Assembly: GCF_041902845.1 (NCBI RefSeq)
Contig: NZ_CP159486.1
Coordinates: 3,906,001-3,970,000 of the forward strand
Origin: Limibacterium fermenti
GTDB taxonomy: Bacteria > Bacteroidota > Bacteroidia > Bacteroidales > Dysgonomonadaceae
Length of the DNA: 64,000 nt
Direction: 5' to 3'
Shown here: one piece after another, positions 53,501-61,899 of the stretch
Layout: each line of letters starts with the position of its first letter
Position numbering within the stretch: position 1 is the stretch's first letter
The notes under the pieces: generated by a model
Told to the model about the DNA's origin: nothing
The model's input: the letters and a program-made list of their open reading frames with translations, nothing else
The model's database searches: none
Program-made: the position numbers and the translations under genes

Positions 53501-54030
53501 GAATTATAAGCGATGCCGACAAGGTGAAAATAGGAAAAGGCGCACCGGACTGGACCTTCGGCCTTACCTTGGGCGCCGACTGGAAAGGTTTCGATACCAA
53601 TCTGTTTTTCCAGGGGACGGTCGGAAACGATATTTTCGACTTCTCGCAACGCGGTGATATTCCTGCTATGAACCGTCCGGGTTGGATTTTAGATCGCTGG
53701 CATGGCGAAGGAACATCCCACAAGATACCCCGCATGACCGCCAAAAACCCCAACAGCAACTGGCGTTCATCCGACCTGTATATCAAGGACGGATCGTTTC
53801 TGCGATTGAAAACGGTGCAACTGGGTTACACCCTTCCCGCGCAATTAACGCAAAAAATATCCGTTCAACGGCTGAGGATTTATGTCTCGGCGGAAAACCT
53901 GCTCACCTTTACCAAGTACGACGGGTTCGATCCCGAAATCGCTTCGGGTAACTATACCACCATCGGCGTCGATCGCGGTATTTATCCCCAATCGCGTACG
54001 ATTTCTTTCGGTGCGAATATTTCGTTCTAA
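50524..54030 (+). CDS. SusC/RagA-type TonB-dependent transporter with STN domain (first pair)
   Basis: 1168 residues. Signal peptide (MGRIHFKPKVVILCSFLMLS, cleaved near SSAQ). The STN signalling domain at about 28-100 (LKTVLESISQQTGYSLAYSK) contacts FecR. A carboxypeptidase-D-like beta-sandwich follows near 125-210 (ISGVVTDENGDPIIGANIVV). The plug has LEELVVVGYGVQKK, VRIRGIGTVNNSDPLYIVDG and EILKDAASAAIYGARGANGV. A barrel ends in RTISFGANISF. It imports oligosaccharides with the following SusD. The downstream GH16 enzyme suggests a beta-glucan. Expression is probably under the ECF/FecR pair 3 kb upstream. Confidence 0.95.
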   Translation: MGRIHFKPKVVILCSFLMLSLTLSSAQKVSLNFNNQYLKTVLESISQQTGYSLAYSKEVVNVDAVVSIRVNQRELANVLEELLSPRNLGYEIKDGKIYILYEAPRQEGVAAATAGVRQDPVGQQISGVVTDENGDPIIGANIVVPGTTTGTATDVDGRYSLTVPRGSVLRFSYIGYLEQEFTITDQTTLDVRLEEDVETLEELVVVGYGVQKKSVVTAAISKVTAEELNTNRPSRVEDALKGKVSGVQITQSSGQPGSDSKVRIRGIGTVNNSDPLYIVDGMYVEGGINYLNPTDIQSVEILKDAASAAIYGARGANGVVLVTTKSGQSGKPVVNYDMSYGWQNPWKKKEVLNAQEYMIIMNETDINDGIAPRYNREAFAAAGAGTDWQDETFYYNAPVQNHQVSISGGAERIQYFLSAGYFDQAGIVGGNYDKSNYNRFSLRSNTTYKVFEVKDRSFLNNVTLGVNVGYSRSKSTGIETNSEYGSILGSALTFSPLVPVYADDATAEAILARYPYAVKDKNNRVFSLPPDGFQEIANPVGMLNQPFSGKNNDDKFVGTFWGEIDLLPGLKFRSNYGVDLAFWGYDTYTFPYFLATQGKDVKFSTVQSEMNRGIRWQLENYFSYAKTFNDVHNLSFVLGQSASKYTVRQLGANDRDLLELDPLKANINSAIADRKEERAWGGTDGHNGIRTASYFGRVDYNYAERYMVQATVRKDGSSNFGPTHKWGTFPSFSLGWNLTNEAFMENRPDWLDYLKLRFSWGKNGNDRIGQFLYAAMLDGGQNYYFGGGYKVNQGDPSKLGEISGNMQYGSSPAAIPNPDVKWEESAQTDIGFEARFFRSALTFGFDYFKKKTIDMLMLQPIPGYVGQSAPIANVGDMENWGLEFEASWKHRIGNVNYFVNANASLLRNKLIKLGNATGEEIYQDAGASGVGSYVKGKNGLVFPYFYGFQTDGIFQNQAEIDAYVNAKGEKIQPSAQPGDVRFVDQLVNNEKDGIISDADKVKIGKGAPDWTFGLTLGADWKGFDTNLFFQGTVGNDIFDFSQRGDIPAMNRPGWILDRWHGEGTSHKIPRMTAKNPNSNWRSSDLYIKDGSFLRLKTVQLGYTLPAQLTQKISVQRLRIYVSAENLLTFTKYDGFDPEIASGNYTTIGVDRGIYPQSRTISFGANISF

Positions 54031-54048
54031 TCTTAATACATTCAACAA

Positions 54049-55581
54049 ATGAAAAAATATAGTTTAATTTTGATTCTTGCAGTCGTAGTGGGGCTGCAAT
54101 CATGCGGAGACGATTTTCTTTCTTCTTCTCCCACGGAGAAGCAAAAAGCCGGCGATCCGGCAACGGAAAGCGTGATTCTTTCCAACTTGGGGGCCGCCTA
54201 CCAAATCCTGCTCTTCGATAGTTATGCCAATAATAATTACAACAGTATCGTACTGATGTCCGACCTCCGTTCGGATGATATCTATAAAGGTGGCGGTGAT
54301 GCCGGCGACCAGCATCAATTGTACTTGCTGTCGTTATTTACATCGACCCCTCAGGAATTGCCTGCAGGCCTCTGGAACATTTATTATACGGGACTTGCCC
54401 GTTGCAATAACGTGCTCATCGCTTGTGAAAATGCAGTGGGTTTCGAGGATGAAGGAAAGCTTAAAAAACTGGAGCAGTACAAAGCCGAAGCGCATTTCCT
54501 GCGGGCTTACTACATGCATTTGCTGTGGAAATTTTGGGGGAATATTCCTTATTTCGAAGAACCGTTGATCGAACCGCCTTATATGACCAGACAATATACC
54601 GCCGACGAAATCTATAAGGAAATCATGGAAGATATAGATCAGGCGTGTGTAGTAGGGGCTTTGCCGATGAAGGTCGAAACCGCCGATCTGGGACGCGTGT
54701 CGAGAGCCGCCGCATTGCTCTTGAAAGCCCGTGTGGTGATGTATCAAAAAGACCAATCGCGTTATGCCGAGGTAACGAAAGATATGGCCGAGCTTATTAA
54801 CAGCGGTGAATATGACCTGTTCGGCGATTTTGCCGCCATGTGGCTCGATCAAAACGAGTTCAGCAACGAATCGGTGTTCGAAGCGAACCATCTTCCCGAA
54901 GGAAAAACCTGGGCCAGCGGTTGGCAAGGTTATGGAACCAACCTCCCAGCATTTATTGCTCCCAACGGACTGAGTGCGGGCGATAAAACCGGCGATTTCA
55001 AAGGTGGTTGGGGATTCGGCCCCGTGCGTCAGGCAACCTGGAATATATTTGAGGAAGGCGACACGCGCCGCGAAGGATCCATCAACCGCTGGGACGCCGG
55101 TCAATATACCGCTCGTTTTCAGGATACGGGATTATTCATGGCCAAGTATTCCGCTCGTGTAGGATATAATCCCCAGGGCGATGTCGATTTGAATTATTGC
55201 AATAACCTGCGCATCTTCCGCTTTGCTGAAGCGTTATTGAACTACGCCGAACTGTTGGTCATCCACGGACAGGCACCTGTCGACGGACTTACCGCACAGA
55301 CTTGCCTCGACCGCGTTCGTCGTCGCGCTTTCGGTGAAGACAAACCCATCCCGGCGACGGCTGAAAATATAAAACTGGAACGCCGCAGGGAGTTTGTGGG
55401 CGAAGGAATGCGTTTTTGGGATATTGTCCGTTGGGGCGATACAAACCTGTTGACGGAATCCACAGAACTCAGCACCCGCACATGGAGGGATGAATACAAA
55501 TATCTCCCTATTCCTCAAACGGAAATGGATAGAACGGCGAAAACCGATTTCGCCCTCACGCAAAATCCCGGATATAATTAA
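54049..55581 (+). CDS. SusD/RagB-family nutrient-binding lipoprotein (first pair)
   Basis: 510 residues. Lipoprotein signal MKKYSLILILAVVVGLQSC followed by GDDFL, an acidic start that fits export to the cell surface. The TPR-like SusD fold is shown by KAEAHFLRAYYMHLLWKFWG near residue 140, and by RVSRAAALLLKARVVMY. The conserved end is RRREFVGEGMRFWDIVRWGD and YLPIPQTEMDR. It forms the lid over the SusC encoded 18 bp upstream and binds the glycan. Confidence 0.95.
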   Translation: MKKYSLILILAVVVGLQSCGDDFLSSSPTEKQKAGDPATESVILSNLGAAYQILLFDSYANNNYNSIVLMSDLRSDDIYKGGGDAGDQHQLYLLSLFTSTPQELPAGLWNIYYTGLARCNNVLIACENAVGFEDEGKLKKLEQYKAEAHFLRAYYMHLLWKFWGNIPYFEEPLIEPPYMTRQYTADEIYKEIMEDIDQACVVGALPMKVETADLGRVSRAAALLLKARVVMYQKDQSRYAEVTKDMAELINSGEYDLFGDFAAMWLDQNEFSNESVFEANHLPEGKTWASGWQGYGTNLPAFIAPNGLSAGDKTGDFKGGWGFGPVRQATWNIFEEGDTRREGSINRWDAGQYTARFQDTGLFMAKYSARVGYNPQGDVDLNYCNNLRIFRFAEALLNYAELLVIHGQAPVDGLTAQTCLDRVRRRAFGEDKPIPATAENIKLERRREFVGEGMRFWDIVRWGDTNLLTESTELSTRTWRDEYKYLPIPQTEMDRTAKTDFALTQNPGYN

Positions 55582-55599
55582 TGCTTAATCGATAAGAAG

Positions 55600-57150
55600 A
55601 TGAAAAAAATAATAAAACATACAGTATGGATGTTGGTGGCGCTGTTTGCGATTGTTTCGTGCGCGCCTCAGGAAGCGGACAAGTATTCGCTGGAAGCCTT
55701 GAATACAATTACCGACGACCAGCTCTCCTATTCCCAAGCCATATCCGATCAAAGCGATAATGTGATTACATTTAAAAATACTTCGCAGCTTTCTACCACG
55801 GAATATGTCATTACATGGGATTTGGGTAACGGTGTGAAGAAAACCGGAAAGGACGAATCTATTGTTGCACAATATCCTTTTAAGGGAGATTATACGGTGA
55901 CAATGACCGTCGCGAATAACAATACTTCCGCTTCGAAAAGCGCAGTGATTCGTATTGCCGATAACGACTTTCGATTGCTTGATGTGCCCGTCTATAATAA
56001 CTTGACCGGAGGAAGCAGTGATCCCGACGGGAAAACATGGGTATTCGACCAGTATAATAATTTCACCAAGGAAGTTGTGGACGCTGTAAGTCCGTTTAAG
56101 GAAAAAATAGAAGACCCGAATTTGAAGTCTGTCGCCTTTGATATTAAAGGACATATGGGATTGGGACCACAAAATTCCTATGGCCAAAATTGGTGGGGAG
56201 CCGCGCCGGAAGACAAAAAGGCTTGGACAATGTACGATTACAAATTCACCTTTAAACAATCTTCTTCGCTTGACTTGAAGATCGAAACCAAAGGCGACGG
56301 ATACGGCCGGAAAGCATCGGCTTCCAGCGTAGGAAAATTCGACGTTGAGGAGGAAATAGCAGATGATGCTTTCTTCCCCTACAATGGCGGAGACTATTCC
56401 TTCTCGATAGCCGAAGGGGGGCAATTCCCGCAAATTACCTTGACGGGCAACGCCTTTATGGGATATTATTGCGGCAATCAAACATACGATATCATCTATC
56501 AAACCGATAAGGTGATGGCGCTTCGTGTGGATAATTATACCGAAAAACAGGATTGGGTATTCATTTATTGTCTACAAGAACTGAATGTTCCCAAACCCAA
56601 ACCGCTCAAAGCTGTTCCGTTGAAAGAAGATTTTGAAAAAGAAACCGCTTCGGTTGTTTTCTCCTTCGATAACATGGGCGAATTTGCCGACTCGTTCTAT
56701 TCGAATCCTCATCCGACCGTCCCGAATGCATCTAAAAAAGTATTCCTGTACGAAAAAACCAATGCTTTTTATTCCAATGTATTCTTTATGGCGGAAAATT
56801 ATAAGTTCGATTTGAAAAAACAAAACAAAATCCGGGTGAAAGTATATATTCCTTCCAATAACGATTATACGACTGAAAATAAAACGGCAGGCACTTGGAT
56901 ATCCGAATCGAGGCTGCGTCCCCAACTGGCAGTAAAATTGCATAACTCAAGTCTGGGCGGTGATGCCTATACCACACAAACGGAGATCGTGAAAAAAGAT
57001 CTTCAGACCGACAAGTGGCTTCAGTTGGAATTCGATTTCAGTAATGCGGCCGACAGGCAGGATTATGACAAGATTGTCCTTCAGTTTGGAGGGGAAGGAC
57101 ATGAAGGCCGAGGATTCTTTTTCTTCGATGATTTTGAATTCGCCGAATAA
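55600..57150 (+). CDS. PKD-domain surface lipoprotein, candidate glycan-binding protein
   Basis: 516 residues with a lipoprotein signal (MKKIIKHTVWMLVALFAIVSC) and APQEAD after the cysteine, an acidic surface-export-like start. A PKD domain lies around residues 40-125 (ITWDLGNGVKKTGKDESIVA, then YPFKGDYTVTMTVAN). Two beta-sandwich-like modules follow (KTWVFDQYNNF; a C-terminal part from about 350 with KWLQLEFDFSNAADRQDYDK, then IVLQFGGEGHEGRGFFFFDD). Its place between susD and GH16 suggests a surface glycan-binding protein of this PUL. The exact family of the sandwich modules is not recognised. Confidence 0.8.
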   Translation: MKKIIKHTVWMLVALFAIVSCAPQEADKYSLEALNTITDDQLSYSQAISDQSDNVITFKNTSQLSTTEYVITWDLGNGVKKTGKDESIVAQYPFKGDYTVTMTVANNNTSASKSAVIRIADNDFRLLDVPVYNNLTGGSSDPDGKTWVFDQYNNFTKEVVDAVSPFKEKIEDPNLKSVAFDIKGHMGLGPQNSYGQNWWGAAPEDKKAWTMYDYKFTFKQSSSLDLKIETKGDGYGRKASASSVGKFDVEEEIADDAFFPYNGGDYSFSIAEGGQFPQITLTGNAFMGYYCGNQTYDIIYQTDKVMALRVDNYTEKQDWVFIYCLQELNVPKPKPLKAVPLKEDFEKETASVVFSFDNMGEFADSFYSNPHPTVPNASKKVFLYEKTNAFYSNVFFMAENYKFDLKKQNKIRVKVYIPSNNDYTTENKTAGTWISESRLRPQLAVKLHNSSLGGDAYTTQTEIVKKDLQTDKWLQLEFDFSNAADRQDYDKIVLQFGGEGHEGRGFFFFDDFEFAE

Positions 57151-57191
57151 GGAGATAGTATTACAACATTAAAATTACAATGACTTCTGAT

Positions 57192-57229
57192 ATCCCATGA
57201 AAGGCTTACAAAATAGTCTTTCATGGGAT
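57192..57229 (+). promoter_or_regulatory. 12-bp inverted repeat between PUL genes
   Basis: ATCCCATGAAAG and CTTTCATGGGAT pair perfectly around a 14-base loop. No T tract follows, so it may be an RNA stabiliser or a partial terminator rather than a full stop. Confidence 0.55.
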
Positions 57230-57248
57230 TCTGAGTTTCGGAAATAAT

Positions 57249-58385
57249 ATGAATAAAATGTTTCATCTTTTATTGTTTTCTGCCGTCGCCTTATGGACGG
57301 CTTGCGGAGGTAAAAACGAGCCGGAGGTTATTCCTTCGAAACCCGATGTGGAAATAACCTGGGAGATATCGCCCGCTTCGCTTGCTTTTGACGATAAAGG
57401 CGGCGCAAAAAGTCTGCTGATTGCCGCCAATGGCGATTGGAAAGTCTCTTCGTCGCAATCTTGGTGCTCCTTGTCGCCGTTAGTCGGTCATAACGGGCAA
57501 ACCAGCCTCAAAGTAACCGTGGAAGCGAATGGATTGGAAACGGCTCGCACTGCGGAATTAGTGTTCTCTTCCCTCAAGGGCGAATCTTCAAAGGCTTATA
57601 CTGTAACCCAGGAAGCGGGTAAAATTCCCAACCATGTACCTGACGGATACAGTTTGGTTTGGCGAGATGAGTTTAACGACGACCGTTTGCAAGGCGGCAA
57701 ACCGGCATTGCCGGGCACGGCGAAATGGTGGTTTGAAAAGGGAAATGGAGAGAACGGTTGGGGAAATAAAGAACTACAAAACTATATCGATCGCTTTAAC
57801 GGCACAGACACTTGTTCGGTTGTTTTCGACGGCACACTCAAAATCATTGCTAAGGAAAGGGGAGATGAAGTGATTTCCATTCGTATGAATACAACGGAAA
57901 ATTGGCAATACGGTTATTTCGAAACCCGTTTGAAAGTCCCTACCGGAAAAGGCACATGGCCGGCTTTCTGGATGTTGCCGAAGGATTTTAAAAACTGGCC
58001 GCTCGATGGTGAAATCGATATAATGGAATATGTCGGATATGATCCCGACGTGGTGCATGCTTCCATCCATACGCAAGCATATAATCATGTGCAGGGAACG
58101 CAGAGGACTGCCACCAGAAAAATTCAAAATGCCGAGACGGAGTTTCATATTTACGCCGTGGAATGGACATCGGAAAAGATAGTGGGATATGTGGATGGCG
58201 AAGCTTACTTTTCTTTTTCAAATGATGGAAAAAGCGATGTGAATACCTGGCCGTTCGATAAACCCTTTTATTTAAAACTCAATCTGGCTTGGGGCGGTAA
58301 TTGGGGCGGAGCGAAAGGCGTAGATGAAAGGAATCTTCCGGCAACCTACGAAATCGATTACGTCCGCGTGTATCAGAAAAAATAA
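57249..58385 (+). CDS. GH16 beta-glucanase lipoprotein with BACON domain
   Basis: 378 residues. Lipoprotein signal MNKMFHLLLFSAVALWTAC. A BACON domain lies near residues 35-125 (WEISPASLAFDDKGGAKSLL, then NGDWKVSSSQSWCSLSP). The GH16 catalytic domain begins at LVWRDEFNDDRLQGG. The active-site motif is GEIDIMEYVG near residue 255, with nucleophile and acid/base glutamates. FWMLP and VHASIHTQAYNH are further family marks, and the end is YEIDYVRVYQKK. The look is that of laminarinase or mixed-linkage glucanase members. It would cut beta-glucan on the cell surface for the adjacent SusCD pair. Confidence 0.92.
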   Translation: MNKMFHLLLFSAVALWTACGGKNEPEVIPSKPDVEITWEISPASLAFDDKGGAKSLLIAANGDWKVSSSQSWCSLSPLVGHNGQTSLKVTVEANGLETARTAELVFSSLKGESSKAYTVTQEAGKIPNHVPDGYSLVWRDEFNDDRLQGGKPALPGTAKWWFEKGNGENGWGNKELQNYIDRFNGTDTCSVVFDGTLKIIAKERGDEVISIRMNTTENWQYGYFETRLKVPTGKGTWPAFWMLPKDFKNWPLDGEIDIMEYVGYDPDVVHASIHTQAYNHVQGTQRTATRKIQNAETEFHIYAVEWTSEKIVGYVDGEAYFSFSNDGKSDVNTWPFDKPFYLKLNLAWGGNWGGAKGVDERNLPATYEIDYVRVYQKK

Positions 58386-58475
58386 TTTATAATCTTATGG
58401 AGGAAATTTAAACAGTTTTCAGGTATTGGCGGTCTTGAAACCGGTTGGTGTTTACATAGTTTCTTTTTCTAGCAA

Positions 58476-58489
58476 ACTCATACTTTTTG
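58476..58489 (+). promoter_or_regulatory. Conserved 14-bp element upstream of the second susC
   Basis: ACTCATACTTTTTG, identical to 50378-50391, with the same downstream blocks and almost the same distance to the start codon. The 238-bp gap before susC holds no gene. Confidence 0.5.
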
Positions 58490-58623
58490 TTATAGAGAGT
58501 GTCAACTCTATAAAAGGTGGAAACATAAAATACCGTTTGGTTTGACAGGTCTTTTTTAATGCGGTATTTATTATTTTAGAGAGTGTTTAGTCATAATACA
58601 TTATTATTTTGCATCAAAGAATC

Positions 58624-61600
58624 ATGGGAAAAAATCATTTTAAAAGAAGAATTGGCGCTCTATGTACCCTCTTACTACTTAGTTTTAGTCTAAGTTCGGC
58701 ACAGAGAGTGAGCTTAAATGCCAATCAACAACAGTTGAAAACAGTACTCGAAAGTATTTCGGAGCAAACCGGTTATTCATTAGCCTATAGTAAAGAAGTC
58801 GTTAATTTGAACGAATCGGTAACTATTCGTGTAAACCAAGCCGATTTAACCAATGTACTTGACGAATTATTGTCGCCTCGTAATTTAGGATACGAGATTA
58901 AAGACAATAAGATTTATATTTTGTATGAAGCACCCAAAAGAGCCTCAACAAGAAGAGCTCTTTCCATAGAGCAAAACCAGCAGCCTGTAGGACAACAAAT
59001 CAGTGGCGTGGTGAGGGACGAAGCCGGCGAGCCGGTTATCGGAGCAAATATCACGGTACCCGGTACGAGTAATGGTACTGTAACGGATATCGATGGTAAA
59101 TATGCGCTTACCGTTCCACGAGGTTCCGTTGTGCGGTTTTCTTATATTGGGTATCTCGATCAGGAGTTTACCATCACTAATCAAACAACATTAAATGTAG
59201 TGCTTGTCGAGGATGTGAAAACCTTGGACGAGTTGGTGGTAATTGGTTACGGTACGGTAAGACGGGGGGATGTTACCACCGCCGTATCTTCCGTTTCTAC
59301 GGAAGATTTGGCCGAACGCCCGATTGTTTCCGCTGCCCAGGCCATACAAGGCAAGGCCGCCGGCGTAAACGTGTATCAGCCTAACGGTGCTCCCGGAGGC
59401 GAAATGGTTATCCGCGTGCGTGGAACAACTTCTTTTAACGGAAGCAACGATCCGCTTTATGTAGTAGATGGCGTGCCGGTCGATAATCTCAATTTCCTGT
59501 CTCCTACGGATATCGCCAATATACAAATTCTAAAAGATGCGTCGTCGGCGGCAATTTACGGTTCGCGCGCCGCCAATGGGGTTGTGTTGATTACGACCAA
59601 ACAAGCTAGTAGCGGAGCGAAGATTTCGGCCAATATACAGCTCGGCACAAGTCATGTTGCCAATCAGATCAAATCTTTAAATGCAAGACAGTATAAAGAA
59701 CTGATCGACGAAATACGTCCCGGCACCGTACCGGAAGGAACAACCGATCAAACCGATTGGTTTAAGGAAGTATATGGAACGGGTGTCACCCAGAATTACC
59801 AATTGCAGATTTCCGATGGAAACGACAAGATGCGTTATTTTATATCGGGAGGATATTTGGATGAAAAAGGAGTCCTTAGCTCTGCTTTTTTCCGCCGCTT
59901 CAACCTTCGTAGCAATATTGAAAGCCAAGTACGCAAATGGTTGCATGTAGGATTGAACTTATCCTATTCCGACAATACGAGCAACGGCATTACAACCGGC
60001 CGCGGATCCAATCGCGGAGGAGTCGTGCTCGCCGTTGTGAATCTTCCTACCGCCGCAACCATCATAAATGAGGAGACCGGGTTATACAACCGTCTTTTTT
60101 TCGGACAGAATATAGCCAATCCTATTGAAGAGATAGAAAACGGCAAAAACAACAAGAGCTATGAAAACCGGTTGATTGCTTCCGGGAATACGGTCATTAC
60201 TTTTATGCCCGAACTAAACCTCAAAACTTCCTTTACGTTGGATCGCCGCCACGGCAAGTCAACAGGTTTCACTCCGCCCGTCCACGGCCCGGGCCGAGAC
60301 GAATGGGGAAATGCATGGGATACCCGCAATATGAATACATTGTTGGTATTCGATAATGTGCTGACGTATAAGAATACTTTTTCGCAGAAACATAATGTGG
60401 AAGGAATGGCCGGAACTTCGTGGACGGATTCCCAATGGTCGCAAAGTTACATCAACGGGTCTCATTTTAGAGATTCGTCTATCAAAACGTTGAATGCCGC
60501 CAATAAGATCGCGTGGGACAATACCGGTTCTAATGCTGCCGCATGGGGGATCATGTCGTATTTCGGAAGGCTTTCCTATAATTACGACAGTAAATATCTT
60601 TTCACGGCCAATGTCCGCGCCGACGGTTCTTCGAAACTGCATCCCGATCATCGCTGGGGGACTTTCCCCTCTTTTTCCGCTGCATGGCGCATGTCTTCCG
60701 AAGACTTTATGAAGGATTTGACCTGGATCGATGATTTAAAGATAAGAGGCGGATGGGGACAAACCGGTAACCAGTCGGGCGTGGGCGATTATGCCTATCT
60801 GCAACGGTATAATATCACCCGCCAACGTTGGTTCCCCGATCAAACCGGAAAAGGTGATGAAAATGTTCTTCCCCTTATCGCTCAGGCCAATCTCCGTACG
60901 CGCGACCTTACCTGGGAGACAACCTCGCAAACCAATATCGGATTGGATGCTACGTTGTTTAAAGACCGGTTGACCATCGCGATGGATTACTATTACAAAC
61001 ATACCACCGATATGTTGATGTATGTTTCCGTACCGGAGGGTGCCGCCCCGGCTTCGAGTATTATCCGGAACGAAGGCGTCATGACAAACCACGGTTTTGA
61101 ATTTGCCGTTAATTCACGCAATTTTACCGGCGACTTCAAATGGGATACCAACTTCAATATTTCATTTAACAGGAATAAATTGAAGAGCCTTGAGTTGCAG
61201 AAAATCTATTATGATGCCGAAACAACCGACGCTTTTCATCAAATCCGTGTCGTACGCAATGAACCGGGACGCCCGGTGGGCGGTTTCTACGGATACATCA
61301 GCGACGGTGTGGATTCTGAAACCGGAGAGTTAAGGTATCGTGACTTGAATGAAGATGGAAGAATCAGCGCTTCCGATAAAACCTATATCGGAGACCCCAA
61401 TCCGTTATTTACGTATGGATTGACCAATTCTTTCTCATGGAAAGGGTTCAGTTTGAATGTGTTCCTTCAAGGTTCCGTCGGAAACGATGTGTTCAACGCC
61501 TCGAAGGGTGATACGGAAGGCATGCACGACTTGAAAAATCAATCCACCGAAGTGCTGAGGCGCTGGCGTACCCCGGGACAAATAACCGATGTTCCCAAGG

Positions 61601-61887
61601 CCGGATTTAACTTGCAGCCGTCAAACTATTTTGTGGAAGACGGAAGTTATCTTCGCATAAAGGACGTGACGTTGTCTTACAATTTTACGGGTGGTTTTCT
61701 CGAGAAATGGGGCGTAAGCCGCTTGCAACCGTATTTTACTGCTAACAACCTGCTTACTTTTACAAAATACAGCGGAATGGATCCCGAAGTCAACCAGTGG
61801 GGAAACAACGGTGCCGTACAAGGCATCGACTGGGGAACCTATCCGCATAGCCGGTCTTTTGTCTTTGGAGTGAATGTTGAATTTTAA
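58624..61887 (+). CDS. SusC/RagA-type TonB-dependent transporter with STN domain (second pair)
   Basis: 1087 residues from ATG 58624. The signal peptide and STN domain (LKTVLESISEQTGYSLAYSK) are strikingly close to those of the first SusC. Plug and barrel are more different: QISGVVRDEAGEPVIGANIT, TLDELVVIGYGTVRRGDVTT, VRVRGTTSFNGSNDPLYVVD and ILKDASSAAIYGSRAANGVV. The last strand is SRSFVFGVNVEF. It works with the SusD encoded 12 bp downstream. The conserved STN domain suggests it signals to the same or a similar anti-sigma factor. The substrate is probably a related glycan but is not shown. Confidence 0.95.
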   Translation: MGKNHFKRRIGALCTLLLLSFSLSSAQRVSLNANQQQLKTVLESISEQTGYSLAYSKEVVNLNESVTIRVNQADLTNVLDELLSPRNLGYEIKDNKIYILYEAPKRASTRRALSIEQNQQPVGQQISGVVRDEAGEPVIGANITVPGTSNGTVTDIDGKYALTVPRGSVVRFSYIGYLDQEFTITNQTTLNVVLVEDVKTLDELVVIGYGTVRRGDVTTAVSSVSTEDLAERPIVSAAQAIQGKAAGVNVYQPNGAPGGEMVIRVRGTTSFNGSNDPLYVVDGVPVDNLNFLSPTDIANIQILKDASSAAIYGSRAANGVVLITTKQASSGAKISANIQLGTSHVANQIKSLNARQYKELIDEIRPGTVPEGTTDQTDWFKEVYGTGVTQNYQLQISDGNDKMRYFISGGYLDEKGVLSSAFFRRFNLRSNIESQVRKWLHVGLNLSYSDNTSNGITTGRGSNRGGVVLAVVNLPTAATIINEETGLYNRLFFGQNIANPIEEIENGKNNKSYENRLIASGNTVITFMPELNLKTSFTLDRRHGKSTGFTPPVHGPGRDEWGNAWDTRNMNTLLVFDNVLTYKNTFSQKHNVEGMAGTSWTDSQWSQSYINGSHFRDSSIKTLNAANKIAWDNTGSNAAAWGIMSYFGRLSYNYDSKYLFTANVRADGSSKLHPDHRWGTFPSFSAAWRMSSEDFMKDLTWIDDLKIRGGWGQTGNQSGVGDYAYLQRYNITRQRWFPDQTGKGDENVLPLIAQANLRTRDLTWETTSQTNIGLDATLFKDRLTIAMDYYYKHTTDMLMYVSVPEGAAPASSIIRNEGVMTNHGFEFAVNSRNFTGDFKWDTNFNISFNRNKLKSLELQKIYYDAETTDAFHQIRVVRNEPGRPVGGFYGYISDGVDSETGELRYRDLNEDGRISASDKTYIGDPNPLFTYGLTNSFSWKGFSLNVFLQGSVGNDVFNASKGDTEGMHDLKNQSTEVLRRWRTPGQITDVPKAGFNLQPSNYFVEDGSYLRIKDVTLSYNFTGGFLEKWGVSRLQPYFTANNLLTFTKYSGMDPEVNQWGNNGAVQGIDWGTYPHSRSFVFGVNVEF

Positions 61888-61899
61888 ATAACCGAAAAA

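Noticed and set aside
55585..56502. 305-codon minus-strand frame opposite the PKD lipoprotein gene
   Set aside because: Antisense to a gene with a clean signal and PKD domain; no family character.
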